Below, in pieces: positions 23,281-32,361 of a stretch of DNA of 59,985 nt (the first letter of the stretch is position 1; each line of letters opens with the position of its first letter). A model generated the notes under the pieces. That model saw only the letters and a list, made by a program, of their open reading frames with translations. It ran no database searches and was not told where the DNA came from. Source of the DNA: JBFHNV01 sp965365655 (GTDB taxonomy: Bacteria; Pseudomonadota; Gammaproteobacteria; HK1); the NCBI GenBank assembly GCA_965365655.1, contig CBDUCN010000001.1:1-59985 (forward strand), given 5' to 3'. Made by a program: the position numbers and the translations under genes.

Positions 23281-25968
23281 ATGACCGTCCGCAACCTCGA
23301 GTACCTGTTCAAGCCGCGCTCGGTCGCGGTGATCGGTGCGAGCAACCGCGCGCACAGCGTCGGCGCGGCGGTGATGCGCAACCTGCTCGCGGGCGGCTTC
23401 CAGGGACCGGTGATGCCGGTGAACCCGAAGCACGAGGCGGTGGCGGGGGTGCTCGCGTATCCGAACGTGGGCGCGCTGCCGCTGGCGCCGGAGCTCGCGG
23501 TGGTGTGCACGCCGGCGCCGACGGTGCCCGGGCTGATCACGGAGCTCGCCGGGCGCGGCACGCGCGCGGCGGTCGTGCTGAGCGCGGGGCTGTCTGCGGC
23601 GACCACGGATGACGGGCGCACGCTGCAGCAGGCGATGCTGGACGCCGCGCGCCCGCACCTGCTGCGCATCCTGGGCCCGAACTGCATCGGGCTGCTGGTC
23701 CCGGGCGTCGGGCTCAACGCGAGCTTCGCGCACATCGACGCGCTGCCCGGGCGCCTCGCGCTGGTCCACCAGTCCGGGGCGCTGTGCACCGCGCTGCTGG
23801 ACTGGGCGCGCGGGCGCGGGGTCGGCTTCTCGCACGTGGTCACGGTCGGCGACAGCGCCGACGTGGACTTCGGCGACGTGCTGGACTACCTGGGGGCGGA
23901 CCCGGCGGCGCGCGCGATCCTGCTCTACGTGGAGTCGGTGCGCCACGCGCGCAAGTTCATGTCCGCCGCGCGCGCCGCGGCGCGCAACAAGCCGGTGGTG
24001 GTGATCAAGGCCGGTCGGGTCGCGGAGGGCGCGCGCGCCGCGGCCTCGCACACCGGCGCGCTGGCCGGCAGCGACGACGTCTACGACAGCGCGTTCAAGC
24101 GCGCCGGCATGCTGCGGGTGTACGACACCGACGAGATGTTCGACGCGGTGGAGACGCTCTCTCACGCCCGGCCCGCGGAGGGCGAGCGCCTCGCGATCCT
24201 GACCAACGGCGGCGGGCCGGGCGTCATCGCGACCGACGCGCTGGTGCTCGGCGGCGGCCAGCTCGCCGAGTTCTCGCAGGACACGCTGTCGAAGCTGGAC
24301 GCGTTCCTGCCCGCGACGTGGTCGCGCGGCAACCCGGCGGACGTGATCGGCGACGCCGGCGGCGAGCGCTACGCGAAGGCGCTGGAGGTGCTGCTGGACG
24401 CACCGGAGGTGGACTCGGTGCTGGTGCTGCACGCGCCCACCGCGGTGGTCTCCAGCCTGGACGTCGCGGAGGGGGTGGTGCGCATCGCGCAGGCACGCAA
24501 GGCGCAGGCCCGGCTGCTCGCGTGCTGGCTCGGCGGAGACGGCGTGCAGGAGGCGAGGCGCCGCCTGTATGCGGCCGGCATCCCCGGCTACGAGACGCCG
24601 GACAGCGCGGTGCGCGGATACATGCACCGCGTGCGCTACCGGCGCAACCGGGTGCTGCTGATGGAGACGCCGCCGGCCGCGCCGGAGCGCTTCCAGCCGG
24701 CGGCCGAGGCGGTGCGTCTGGTGATCGATCGCGCGCTCGCCGAGGGGCGCGAGATGCTGAGCGAGCCGGAGGCCAAGGCGGTGCTGTCGGCGTACGGCAT
24801 TCCGGTGGTGGAGACGCGCATCGCGGGCACGCCGGACGATGCGGCGGACGAGGCGGAGGCGATCGGATTCCCCGCGGCGCTGAAGATCCTTTCCGCGGAC
24901 ATCAGCCACAAGTCCGACGTCGGCGGCGTGGTGCTGGACCTCGAGAGCGCCGGGGCGGTGCGCCACGCGGCCGAGCGGATGCTCGAGCGGGTGCGTGCGC
25001 TGAAGCCCGACGCGAAGGTGCAGGGCTTCACCGTTCAGCCGATGGCGCGCCGCGCGGGCGCGTTCGAGCTGATCGCCGGCATGAGCACCGACCCCGTGTT
25101 CGGGCCGGTGCTGCTGTTCGGCGAGGGCGGCACCGCGGTGGAGGTGGTCGCCGACAGCGCGGTCGCGCTGCCGCCGCTGAACGTCAAGCTCGCGCACGAG
25201 CTGATCGGCGAGACACGCATCTGGCGCCGCCTGCGCGGCTACCGCGACCGTGCGGCCGTGGACCTCGACGCGCTGACCACGGTGCTGCTGCGCATCTCGC
25301 AGCTGGTCGTGGAATGCCCGGAGGTCGTGGAGCTGGACGTGAATCCGCTGCTCGTGGACGCGGACGGCGTGCTGGGCCTGGACGCGCGCATGCGCGTGCA
25401 GCGCGCGAGTGGTGCGGCGCGCGACCGCCTGGCCATCCGGCCGTATCCCGAGCGTCTCGAGCAGGTGCTGCACGTCGGCGGCCGTCGCATGCTGCTGCGT
25501 CCGATTCGCCCGGAGGACGAGCCGCAGCACAAGGCCTTCCTGGACGCGCTGTCGCCGCAGGACGTGCGCTTCCGATTCTTCGGCCAGGTGCGCGAGTTCC
25601 CGCACTCGCAGCTCGCGCGCTTCACCCAGATCGACTACGACCGCGAGATGGCCTTCATCCTGACCGAGACGACCCCCGACGGGCCGCGCACGCTGGGCGT
25701 GGTGCGCGCGGTGTCGGACCCGGACGGGCAGCGTGCCGAGTTCGCCATCGTCATCGACGCGTCGCTGAAGGGGCAGGGCCTGGGGCGCGCGATGCTCGAG
25801 AAGATGATCACGTACTGCCGAGAGCGCGGGGTGGGCCAGCTCGTCGGCGAGGTGCTGGCCGAGAACGAGGCGATGCTGGGGCTCGCGAAGCGCCTCGGCT
25901 TCCGGCAGAAGCGCATCGAAGGCGGCGTCGTCGCGGTGACCCTGGCACTGCAGGCCGACGAGGGGTGA
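23281..25968 (+). CDS. PatZ/Pat-type protein lysine acetyltransferase (ACD-like plus GNAT)
   Basis: An 895-residue protein with the three-part plan of Pat/YfiQ. Residues 1 to about 460 are a CoA-binding/succinyl-CoA ligase-like region (SVAVIGASNRAHSVGAAVM, ILGPNCIGLL, SHTGALAGSDD). About 490-700 is an ATP-grasp region (LSEPEAKAVLSAYGIPVVET, ISHKSDVGGVVL). About 730-885 is a GNAT domain (MLLRPIRPEDE, EFAIVIDASLKGQGLGRAMLEKM). The length matches E. coli PatZ (886). Pat enzymes acetylate lysines of metabolic enzymes such as acetyl-CoA synthetase. A sugar- or acid-CoA ligase (ADP-forming) with a fused GNAT is the alternative. It is monocistronic and converges with the next gene 7 bp later. Confidence 0.9.
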   Translation: MTVRNLEYLFKPRSVAVIGASNRAHSVGAAVMRNLLAGGFQGPVMPVNPKHEAVAGVLAYPNVGALPLAPELAVVCTPAPTVPGLITELAGRGTRAAVVLSAGLSAATTDDGRTLQQAMLDAARPHLLRILGPNCIGLLVPGVGLNASFAHIDALPGRLALVHQSGALCTALLDWARGRGVGFSHVVTVGDSADVDFGDVLDYLGADPAARAILLYVESVRHARKFMSAARAAARNKPVVVIKAGRVAEGARAAASHTGALAGSDDVYDSAFKRAGMLRVYDTDEMFDAVETLSHARPAEGERLAILTNGGGPGVIATDALVLGGGQLAEFSQDTLSKLDAFLPATWSRGNPADVIGDAGGERYAKALEVLLDAPEVDSVLVLHAPTAVVSSLDVAEGVVRIAQARKAQARLLACWLGGDGVQEARRRLYAAGIPGYETPDSAVRGYMHRVRYRRNRVLLMETPPAAPERFQPAAEAVRLVIDRALAEGREMLSEPEAKAVLSAYGIPVVETRIAGTPDDAADEAEAIGFPAALKILSADISHKSDVGGVVLDLESAGAVRHAAERMLERVRALKPDAKVQGFTVQPMARRAGAFELIAGMSTDPVFGPVLLFGEGGTAVEVVADSAVALPPLNVKLAHELIGETRIWRRLRGYRDRAAVDLDALTTVLLRISQLVVECPEVVELDVNPLLVDADGVLGLDARMRVQRASGAARDRLAIRPYPERLEQVLHVGGRRMLLRPIRPEDEPQHKAFLDALSPQDVRFRFFGQVREFPHSQLARFTQIDYDREMAFILTETTPDGPRTLGVVRAVSDPDGQRAEFAIVIDASLKGQGLGRAMLEKMITYCRERGVGQLVGEVLAENEAMLGLAKRLGFRQKRIEGGVVAVTLALQADEG

Positions 25969-25975
25969 GGCCCCG

Positions 25976-27280
25976 CTACCAGTAGCGCATCGCGTCTGCG
26001 TAGAGCGCCTCGAGATCGCCGATCGCGACCGGCAGCGGCGCGATGGACAGCAGACGCTGCTGCGCGAACGCGCCCTTCGCGAGCCCCGGAATGTCGGCCG
26101 CGCCGTAGCCGAGGTCCGAGAGTCCGTTCGGAATGCCCGTCTCGCGCATCATCGCGGCCATCGTGTCCGCGAGCAGGGCGCCGGCGTTGTTCGGCGCCAC
26201 GCCGCCGGTGTCCGCGCCGAGCGCAGCGGCCGCCGTGAGGTGGCGCTCCGGCGCCGCGGGGCCGGTGAAGCGGAACGCGGCCGGCGCGTTGACCACCACC
26301 GAGATGCCGTGCGGGCACAGCGCGTGGTCCTGTGGCCAGCCCTCGGGGCGGTAGTCGCGGATCATGCCGGCGACCGAGTAGCTCATCGCGTGCGGCACGT
26401 GCACGCCGGCGTTGCCGAAGCTCATGCCGGCCATCGTGGCGGCATACATCATCGCGATTCGGGCCTGTCGATCGCCGGGGTCGCGCACCGCGCGCACCAG
26501 GAACTCGCCGCCGAGGCGGATCGCCTCCAGGCTGCCGAGATCGCTGTGCGGGTTCGCGCCCTGGTACGGCGGACGCAGCGCCGGGTCCTCCGCCTTCGCG
26601 CGCCGCGTGTACGGCACGGCCGTGAAGCTCTCGATGGCGTGGGTCAGCACGTCGAAGCCGGTCGCGGCCGTGACCAGCGGCGGCAGCGTGTAGGTGAACT
26701 CCGGGTCGATGATCCCGAGGCTGGGCTTCAGGTGCTTCGACGAGATCCCGGTCTTGACCTGCTTCTCGAGATAGTCGAACACGGCCACGCCGGTGGACTC
26801 GCTGCCGGTGCCGGCGGTGGTGGGGCACGCGATGTGGGGCAGGACAGGCCCGGGTACCGCGCGCCCCTCGCCGATCGGCTTGTTCACGTATGCGGCAAGC
26901 TCCGCGGGGTGCGTCGCGTACAGGTTGGCCGCCTTCGCGGTGTCGATCACCGAGCCGCCGCCGATGCTGATCACGCCGTCGACGCCGGCCTCGCGCACGA
27001 AACGCGCGGCGTCGGCGAACGACGCGTCGGTGGGTTCGACGAGCGTGTCGCCGTACGTGATCACCTCCACGCCGGCCGCGCGCAGCGCGTCCAGCGCGCG
27101 GCCGGTCGGCGCCAGGCCGGCGACGGCGGCATCGGTGAACAGTGCGGCGCGCGACATGCCTAGCGCACGCGCGTCGCCGCCGATCTCGGCCACCGCGCCG
27201 GGGCCGAACTTGATCGGGCGGGGGTCCACCGTGAACACGGTCTCGCCGCCTTCGGTGGGCGTGTAGTAGTCGGTGAACAT
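25976..27280 (-). CDS. Iron-type alcohol dehydrogenase, hydroxyacid-oxoacid transhydrogenase-like
   Basis: A 434-residue group III (iron-containing) alcohol dehydrogenase. NAD-binding GVISIGGGSVIDTAKAAN and the family signature PTTAGTGSESTGVAVF are clear. The DVLTHAIESF, NAGVHVPHAMSY and HGISVVVNAPA segments carry the metal-ligand His/Asp residues. The insert RAKAEDPALRPPYQGANPHSD and the segment DYRPEGWPQDHALCPHG resemble animal ADHFE1, which transfers hydride from 4-hydroxybutyrate to 2-oxoglutarate. A transhydrogenase role is therefore more likely than simple alcohol oxidation, but substrates are unproven. No 4-hydroxybutyrate genes lie nearby. Confidence 0.85.
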   Translation of the reverse strand: MFTDYYTPTEGGETVFTVDPRPIKFGPGAVAEIGGDARALGMSRAALFTDAAVAGLAPTGRALDALRAAGVEVITYGDTLVEPTDASFADAARFVREAGVDGVISIGGGSVIDTAKAANLYATHPAELAAYVNKPIGEGRAVPGPVLPHIACPTTAGTGSESTGVAVFDYLEKQVKTGISSKHLKPSLGIIDPEFTYTLPPLVTAATGFDVLTHAIESFTAVPYTRRAKAEDPALRPPYQGANPHSDLGSLEAIRLGGEFLVRAVRDPGDRQARIAMMYAATMAGMSFGNAGVHVPHAMSYSVAGMIRDYRPEGWPQDHALCPHGISVVVNAPAAFRFTGPAAPERHLTAAAALGADTGGVAPNNAGALLADTMAAMMRETGIPNGLSDLGYGAADIPGLAKGAFAQQRLLSIAPLPVAIGDLEALYADAMRYW

Positions 27281-27569
27281 CGCGCGCTCCCGGTCGGCTT
27301 GCAGCGTTTCGAGTCTGGCACGCGGCGGGCGCGTGCGCCAACGCTGCGGCGCGTGTGCGTGCCGTGGCCGTTCCGGGACACGCGGGCGCTGCCGGCCTGC
27401 ACGGACCGGTCCGACCGCGCCGGCTGCGGACGGTTACCGGAGCCATGCCGGGGAAACCGGCACCGTGTCCGGATGGTCCTTGCGGGCGCCGGGTACGGGC
27501 GGCCGGCCGCGTCGGGCGGTTGCGAGCGGCTCTCCGGCTCACTCGGCGTGGGCCGCTCTCAGCCGCGCG

Positions 27570-27974
27570 TTACAGGAACACCTCTGCGAGCACCAGTGCC
27601 CACACGATCGCGAGGTTCGCGAGGGACAGGAGCACTGCGGCGCTGGCGATGTCCTTGGCGCGGCCGGTCAGCGGGTGGTGCTCCAGCGAGACGCGGTCCA
27701 CCGCCGACTCCACCGCGGAGTTCAGCAGCTCGGTGATCAGCACGAGCATCACGCACGCGAGCAGCATCGCCTTCTGCGTCAACGTCGCGGGCACCGCGAC
27801 GGCGACCGGGATCAGCACCGCCGCGAGCGCCAGCTCCTGGCGGAACGCGGCCTCGCCCTGCCACGCGGCGCGCAGGCCGGCCAGCGAATACAACAGCGCG
27901 CGCCAGATGCGCATCAGTCCGGGTCCGGACTTGCCCGGGGCGGCGCCAATCGGGTTCCGGCGGCCGTCGTGCAT
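27570..27974 (-). CDS. dgkA: Diacylglycerol kinase DgkA
   Basis: A 134-residue inner-membrane kinase from ATG 27972-27974; the inner ATG at 27914 would lose the conserved GKSGPGLMRIWRAL region. The family core is GLRAAWQGEAAFRQELAL, three TM helices, and ITELLNSAVESAVDRVS with the catalytic glutamates. It recycles diacylglycerol from membrane-derived oligosaccharide or lipid A modification to phosphatidic acid. The start lies 11 bp after the RND pump stop, so it is the last gene of the protease-adaptor-pump operon. This neighbourhood is not the usual one for dgkA. Confidence 0.92.
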   Translation of the reverse strand: MHDGRRNPIGAAPGKSGPGLMRIWRALLYSLAGLRAAWQGEAAFRQELALAAVLIPVAVAVPATLTQKAMLLACVMLVLITELLNSAVESAVDRVSLEHHPLTGRAKDIASAAVLLSLANLAIVWALVLAEVFL

Positions 27975-27985
27975 CGGCGGCGGCC

Positions 27986-30900
27986 CTATTCTCCCGGCGC
28001 GGCGGCCGGAGAGCCGGGCGCGGCAGCGCCCTCGTCCTCGTCCCGGCTTCGCTGTCGGCGCTGCTCGAGCGGTGCGACCAGCACGCTGAGCAGCGGCGGC
28101 ACCATGACGAGGGTGAGCACCGCCGACAATGCGAGGCCTCCGACGACGACCGAGCCGAGGCCGCGGTAGAGCTCGGAGCCCGCGCCCGGGAACAGCACCA
28201 GCGGCAGCATGCCGAACACGCTGGTCAGCGTGGACATGAAGATCGGGCGGATGCGGTTGCGCGTCGCGGTGTCGATCGCCATCTCGGCGCTCATCGCGTC
28301 GTCGCGCAGGTGATACAGCGTCTGGTGCACGATCAGGATCGCGTTGTTCACGACGATGCCGATCAGGATCACGAAGCCCAGCAGGGTCAGCATGTCCAGG
28401 GGCTGGAACACCACGGTGTTGAGCACGGCGAGGCCGGCCACGCCGCCGGCGGCGGCCACCGGCACCGAGGTCAGGATTACCAGCGGGTAGACGAAGCTCT
28501 CGAACAGCACCGCCATCACGAGGTACACGATCGCGAGCGCGAGCAGCAGCTGCACCAGCATCGCGTCCCAGGTCTGGCGCAGCTCGTCGGCGGTGCCGGA
28601 CACGCCCAGCTTCACCCCGGGCGGCAGTCCTTCCGCCTCCAGCGGCTGCATCACCTCGGCGCGCAGCACGTCCAGCGCGGCCTCCAGCGCGACCCCCGGT
28701 GCCGGGCGCACCTCGAGCGTCACCGTGCGCTCGCGCTCGCGGTGGCGGATCTCGGTCGGGCCGGAGGTGAGCACCACGCGCGCCAGCGAGCTGGCCGGGA
28801 TGATGCGCCCGTCCGGCGTCACGACCGGCAGGTCCGCGATGCCCTGCGTCGCGGTGACGCCGCGCTCCGGGCCCTTCAGCGTGAGGTCGATGCGCTTCGA
28901 TCCCGAGGTGACCTCCGCGACGCGCAGCCCGTCGTTGAAGGTGTCCACCGTCTCGCCCAGCGCGCGCGCGGAGATCCCGTTGTCGGCAAGGCGCACCCGG
29001 TCGGGCAGCACCCGCACCTCGGGTGCGCCCAGCTCGAGGCCCGGGTTCGGCCTGAGCTGGTTGCCGGCCTCGCGGGGCAGCGCGCTCGCGAGCTTGCGCA
29101 CGGCGCGCACCGCGACGTCGAGGATCACCTCCAGGTCCGGGCCCGAGATGTCGAAGTCGATCTTGCGCCCCGACCCGATGCCGCGCCCGAAGATGGAGGG
29201 CTGGTTGATGAAGCCGAAGGTGCCCGGCTCGGTGAACACGGGCTCGCGCAGCACCGGGATCAGCTCGCCGGCGCGCTGTGGCTGCTCCGCGGCGGCGCCG
29301 ACGAAGGTCGTCGCGCGCGTGGCGACGAAGAAGAAGCGGTCGATCTTCGGCGGGCCGCCCGGCTCCGGCTCCGGGCCCGACACCGACGCCCACAGCGGCC
29401 GCGTCGCGTCCTCCACGCGCTTCGCGATCTCCTCCATCGTCGCGAGGTTGTAGCCGGGCGGCGGGATGATGATCCCGAACACCAGGTTGCGGTTGCCCTC
29501 GGGCAGGTACTCCAGCTTCGGCAGGTACGCGTACGAGAATGCGCCGGCCGCCCCCACCATCACCGCCACCACCAGCACGGCGACGGGCTTGCTGCGCACC
29601 ACGCGGCGCACGAACCACATGACCAGCGCGACGAAGCGTCCCGCCAGCCAGTCGACGCCCGGCAGGGCCAGGCGCGTCACGCGGACCGCCGCGACGTCGC
29701 CCGCGCGGCCGCGGAGCAGGCGCTGGGAGAGCGCGGGGATCACCGTGATGGAGACCACCAGCGACAGCGTGACCGCGACCGAGATGGCCACCGCGATGTC
29801 GCGGAAGAGCTGGCCCACCTCGAGATCCATCAGCAGGATCGGGATGAACACCATCACCGTCGTGAGCGCCGAGACCAGCACCGCGCCCCACACCTGCGAC
29901 GCGCCCAGGTACGCGGCCTCGCGGGCCGGCCGGCCCTCCTCGCGCAGGCGGAACACGTTCTCCAGCACCACGATGGCCGCGTCCACGACCATGCCCACGG
30001 CGAACGCGAGACCGGCCAGCGAGATCACGTTGATGCTGCGCCCGAGCGCCGCCATCGCGACGAAGGCGCCGACCACCGACACCGGGATCGCGATGGAGAT
30101 CACCAGCGTCGCGCGCGGCGAGCGCAGGAACAGCAGCAGCACCGCGGCGGCCAGCGCGCCGCCCACCCAGATGTTCTGGCGCACGAGGTCGATCGCGGAG
30201 TTGATGTACACGGTCTCGTCGTACACCTGGCGAAGCACCAGTCCGGACGCGGGCACCAGCGTGCGGTTCAGCTCGGCGATGGCCTCCGCGATGCCGGCCA
30301 TGGTCGCGATCACGTTCGCGCCGGTCTCGCGCTTCGCGTTGAACGCGATCGCGTTCTCGCCCAGGAAGCGGATGGTCGCGGTCGGCTCCTTGTAGCCCAC
30401 GCGCACCCGCGCGACGTCGCCGATGGTGACCCGGGCGCTGCGCCCGGTGTCCGCGTCCACCTGCGAGCGCACGACCACGTCGCGCACCGCGGCGAGCGTC
30501 GTGAGCTCCCCTTCGGTGCGCACGACGTAGCGCCGCTTGCCCTCGTCCACGTCGCCCGCGGAGATCGACGCGTTGGCCGCGCGCAGCGCGCCCACGACGT
30601 CGCTCACCGTGAGCCGGTAGCGCGCGAGCAGCTCGGGCTCGACGATCACCTGCAGCTCGCGCTCACTGCCCCCGAAGTAGGTCACCTGGCTCACCCCGGG
30701 CACGCGCTCGATGCGGTCCTTGACCACGTCGTCGATGAAGTCGCCGTACTCGTGGATCGGGCGCTCGTTGCCGTCGGCGCGCGTGATGATGAACCACGCG
30801 ATGGGGTTGTCCTCGCTGCCCGCGGTGTCGAGCGTCGGCTGATCGGCCTCCTCCGGGTAGCCGGTCACTCGGTCGAGGCGGTTCGCGACCAGCAGCAGGG

Positions 30901-31210
30901 CGCGGTTCATGTCCGTGCCCACCTCGAATTCCAGCGTCACCCGCGAGCGTCCCTGCTCCGCGCGCGCGGTGACGGTCTGCAGGCCGGCGAGGCCCGCCAT
31001 CTGCTCCTCCTGGCGGTTGACGATCTCGCGCTCCACCTCCGCCGGCGCGGCCCCGGGCCACAGCGTCTCCACCGTGATCACGGGGCGGTTGACGTCCGGT
31101 GCGAGCTGGATCGGGATGCGCTCCAGCGCCACCAGGCCGAACAGCAAGGTCATCAGCACCGCCGCGATCACGGCGATGGGGCGCTCGATGGCGACCCGGA
31201 TCAGGTTCAC
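27986..31210 (-). CDS. HAE1-type RND efflux pump
   Basis: A 1,074-residue inner-membrane pump of the AcrB/MexB superfamily. The start is GTG 31210, overlapping the adaptor stop as GTGA. The N-terminus MNLIRVAIERPIAVIAAVLM is typical. The proton-relay motif GLAFAVGMVVDAAIVVLENVF is in TM4, and the second half repeats the plan with GFVILIGIVVNNAILI. Two large periplasmic loops are complete. The internal loop has RND-like porter segments such as AEQGRSRVTLEFEVGTDMN. The substrate is unknown; no TolC-type outer-membrane gene is adjacent. It is co-transcribed with its adaptor and with an M48 protease. Confidence 0.95.
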   Translation of the reverse strand: MNLIRVAIERPIAVIAAVLMTLLFGLVALERIPIQLAPDVNRPVITVETLWPGAAPAEVEREIVNRQEEQMAGLAGLQTVTARAEQGRSRVTLEFEVGTDMNRALLLVANRLDRVTGYPEEADQPTLDTAGSEDNPIAWFIITRADGNERPIHEYGDFIDDVVKDRIERVPGVSQVTYFGGSERELQVIVEPELLARYRLTVSDVVGALRAANASISAGDVDEGKRRYVVRTEGELTTLAAVRDVVVRSQVDADTGRSARVTIGDVARVRVGYKEPTATIRFLGENAIAFNAKRETGANVIATMAGIAEAIAELNRTLVPASGLVLRQVYDETVYINSAIDLVRQNIWVGGALAAAVLLLFLRSPRATLVISIAIPVSVVGAFVAMAALGRSINVISLAGLAFAVGMVVDAAIVVLENVFRLREEGRPAREAAYLGASQVWGAVLVSALTTVMVFIPILLMDLEVGQLFRDIAVAISVAVTLSLVVSITVIPALSQRLLRGRAGDVAAVRVTRLALPGVDWLAGRFVALVMWFVRRVVRSKPVAVLVVAVMVGAAGAFSYAYLPKLEYLPEGNRNLVFGIIIPPPGYNLATMEEIAKRVEDATRPLWASVSGPEPEPGGPPKIDRFFFVATRATTFVGAAAEQPQRAGELIPVLREPVFTEPGTFGFINQPSIFGRGIGSGRKIDFDISGPDLEVILDVAVRAVRKLASALPREAGNQLRPNPGLELGAPEVRVLPDRVRLADNGISARALGETVDTFNDGLRVAEVTSGSKRIDLTLKGPERGVTATQGIADLPVVTPDGRIIPASSLARVVLTSGPTEIRHRERERTVTLEVRPAPGVALEAALDVLRAEVMQPLEAEGLPPGVKLGVSGTADELRQTWDAMLVQLLLALAIVYLVMAVLFESFVYPLVILTSVPVAAAGGVAGLAVLNTVVFQPLDMLTLLGFVILIGIVVNNAILIVHQTLYHLRDDAMSAEMAIDTATRNRIRPIFMSTLTSVFGMLPLVLFPGAGSELYRGLGSVVVGGLALSAVLTLVMVPPLLSVLVAPLEQRRQRSRDEDEGAAAPGSPAAAPGE

Positions 31211-32361
31211 GACGCGCCGCCCGCCGCGCCCTCGCCGCCGTTGCCCACGCGCACCCGGTCACCGGGGCGCAGCCGCTCGTTGCCGCGCACCACCACCTGT
31301 TCCCCCGGAGCGAGTCCGGACAGCACCTCGAAGCGGCTGCCCAGCGCCTCGCCCAGGGCCACCGGGCGCACCGTCGCGACGCCGTCCTCGACGACGTACA
31401 CCGACGTCTGCTCGCCGGCGCGGTTGACGCCGTCCTTGTGCACCGTGATCACGTCGCGGGGCTTGCCCAGCGGAATGTGCACGGTGGCGGTCTGCCCGTC
31501 GGCGAGGCGGCCGTCGCTGTTGTCCAGCGCCGCGGTGAAGCGCACCGCGCGGGTGCGCGTCTGGCGGTTCTCTTCCGGGATCACCGCGCGCACCCGGGCC
31601 GCGTGGCGGCTGCCGTCGTCCAGCGCGAGCGTGACCTCGACTCCGGGCTCGAGCCCGGCGAGGCGTTCGTACGGCACGTCCGCCTCCACCTCGAGGTCGG
31701 CGTCGGCCAGCATGCGCACCAGCGCGTCGCCGGTGTTCGCGTACGCGCCTTCCTCGCGCCAGCGCTGCACCACGACGCCCGCGTAGGGCGCGGTGACGCG
31801 CGCGTAGTCGAGCTCGATCGCGGCGAGGTTCACGTCGGCGCGGGCGGTGTCCAGCGCCGCGCGCGCCTCGCTGACCCGCGCCGCCGCGATCACCTCGTTC
31901 TGCGCAGCGTCGTCGTACAGCGCGCGGCTGGTGGCCTGGGTGTCCTTCAGCGCGGCGAGGCGCTCGCGCTCCTGGCGCGCGAGCGCGAGCTGCGCCTCGG
32001 CGGTCGCGATGCGCGCGCGCGCCTCCTGCATGCGGCCCTGCGCCTGTGCCAGGGTCGCCTTCAGCGCACGGTCGTCGAGGTTCGCGATGACGTCGCCGGC
32101 GGCGACGCGGTCGCCCACGCGTACCGAGAAGTGCGCGATGGGGCCGCGGGTGCGCGCGGCGACGTTGCCTTCCTGGCGCGCGACCAGGCGCCCGATGACC
32201 GGCACCGTCTGCGACAGGGGCTCGCGGATCACCGCGTCGACGCGCACCAGGGCCGCGGGCGGCTGCCCCGTCTGCGCGGCCGCGGCCGGCAGCCACGCCA
32301 GTCCCGCGAGCGCGAGGGTGAAGGCGAGTGCGCGGGCGCCGCGCGGCGCCTCACACCTCAT
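31207..32361 (-). CDS. RND periplasmic adaptor (membrane fusion protein)
   Basis: A 384-residue adaptor from ATG 32361, which overlaps the M48 protease stop as ATGA; its own stop overlaps the pump start as GTGA. The N-terminus is a signal peptide (LAFTLALAGLAWLPAAAAQ). Lipoyl halves (GRLVARQEGNVAARTRGPIA and VTAPYAGVVVQRW) flank a coiled-coil hairpin with repeated Ala/Glu/Arg heptads at about residues 100-180. Beta-barrel and membrane-proximal parts follow (DVPYERLAGLEPGVEV, GLAPGEQVVVRGNERLRPGD). It is secreted without a lipobox. Confidence 0.95.
   Translation of the reverse strand: MRCEAPRGARALAFTLALAGLAWLPAAAAQTGQPPAALVRVDAVIREPLSQTVPVIGRLVARQEGNVAARTRGPIAHFSVRVGDRVAAGDVIANLDDRALKATLAQAQGRMQEARARIATAEAQLALARQERERLAALKDTQATSRALYDDAAQNEVIAAARVSEARAALDTARADVNLAAIELDYARVTAPYAGVVVQRWREEGAYANTGDALVRMLADADLEVEADVPYERLAGLEPGVEVTLALDDGSRHAARVRAVIPEENRQTRTRAVRFTAALDNSDGRLADGQTATVHIPLGKPRDVITVHKDGVNRAGEQTSVYVVEDGVATVRPVALGEALGSRFEVLSGLAPGEQVVVRGNERLRPGDRVRVGNGGEGAAGGAS

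Noticed and set aside
22914..23843. Minus-strand frame ending in a plausible 60-residue segment upstream of the PatZ-like gene
   Set aside because: Most of the frame is antisense to the PatZ-like gene; the free part has no ribosome site and no recognisable pattern.
28310..31786. Plus-strand frame of 1,158 codons opposite the RND pump
   Set aside because: His/Arg/Asp-rich antisense product without any fold signal; the minus-strand pump is complete.
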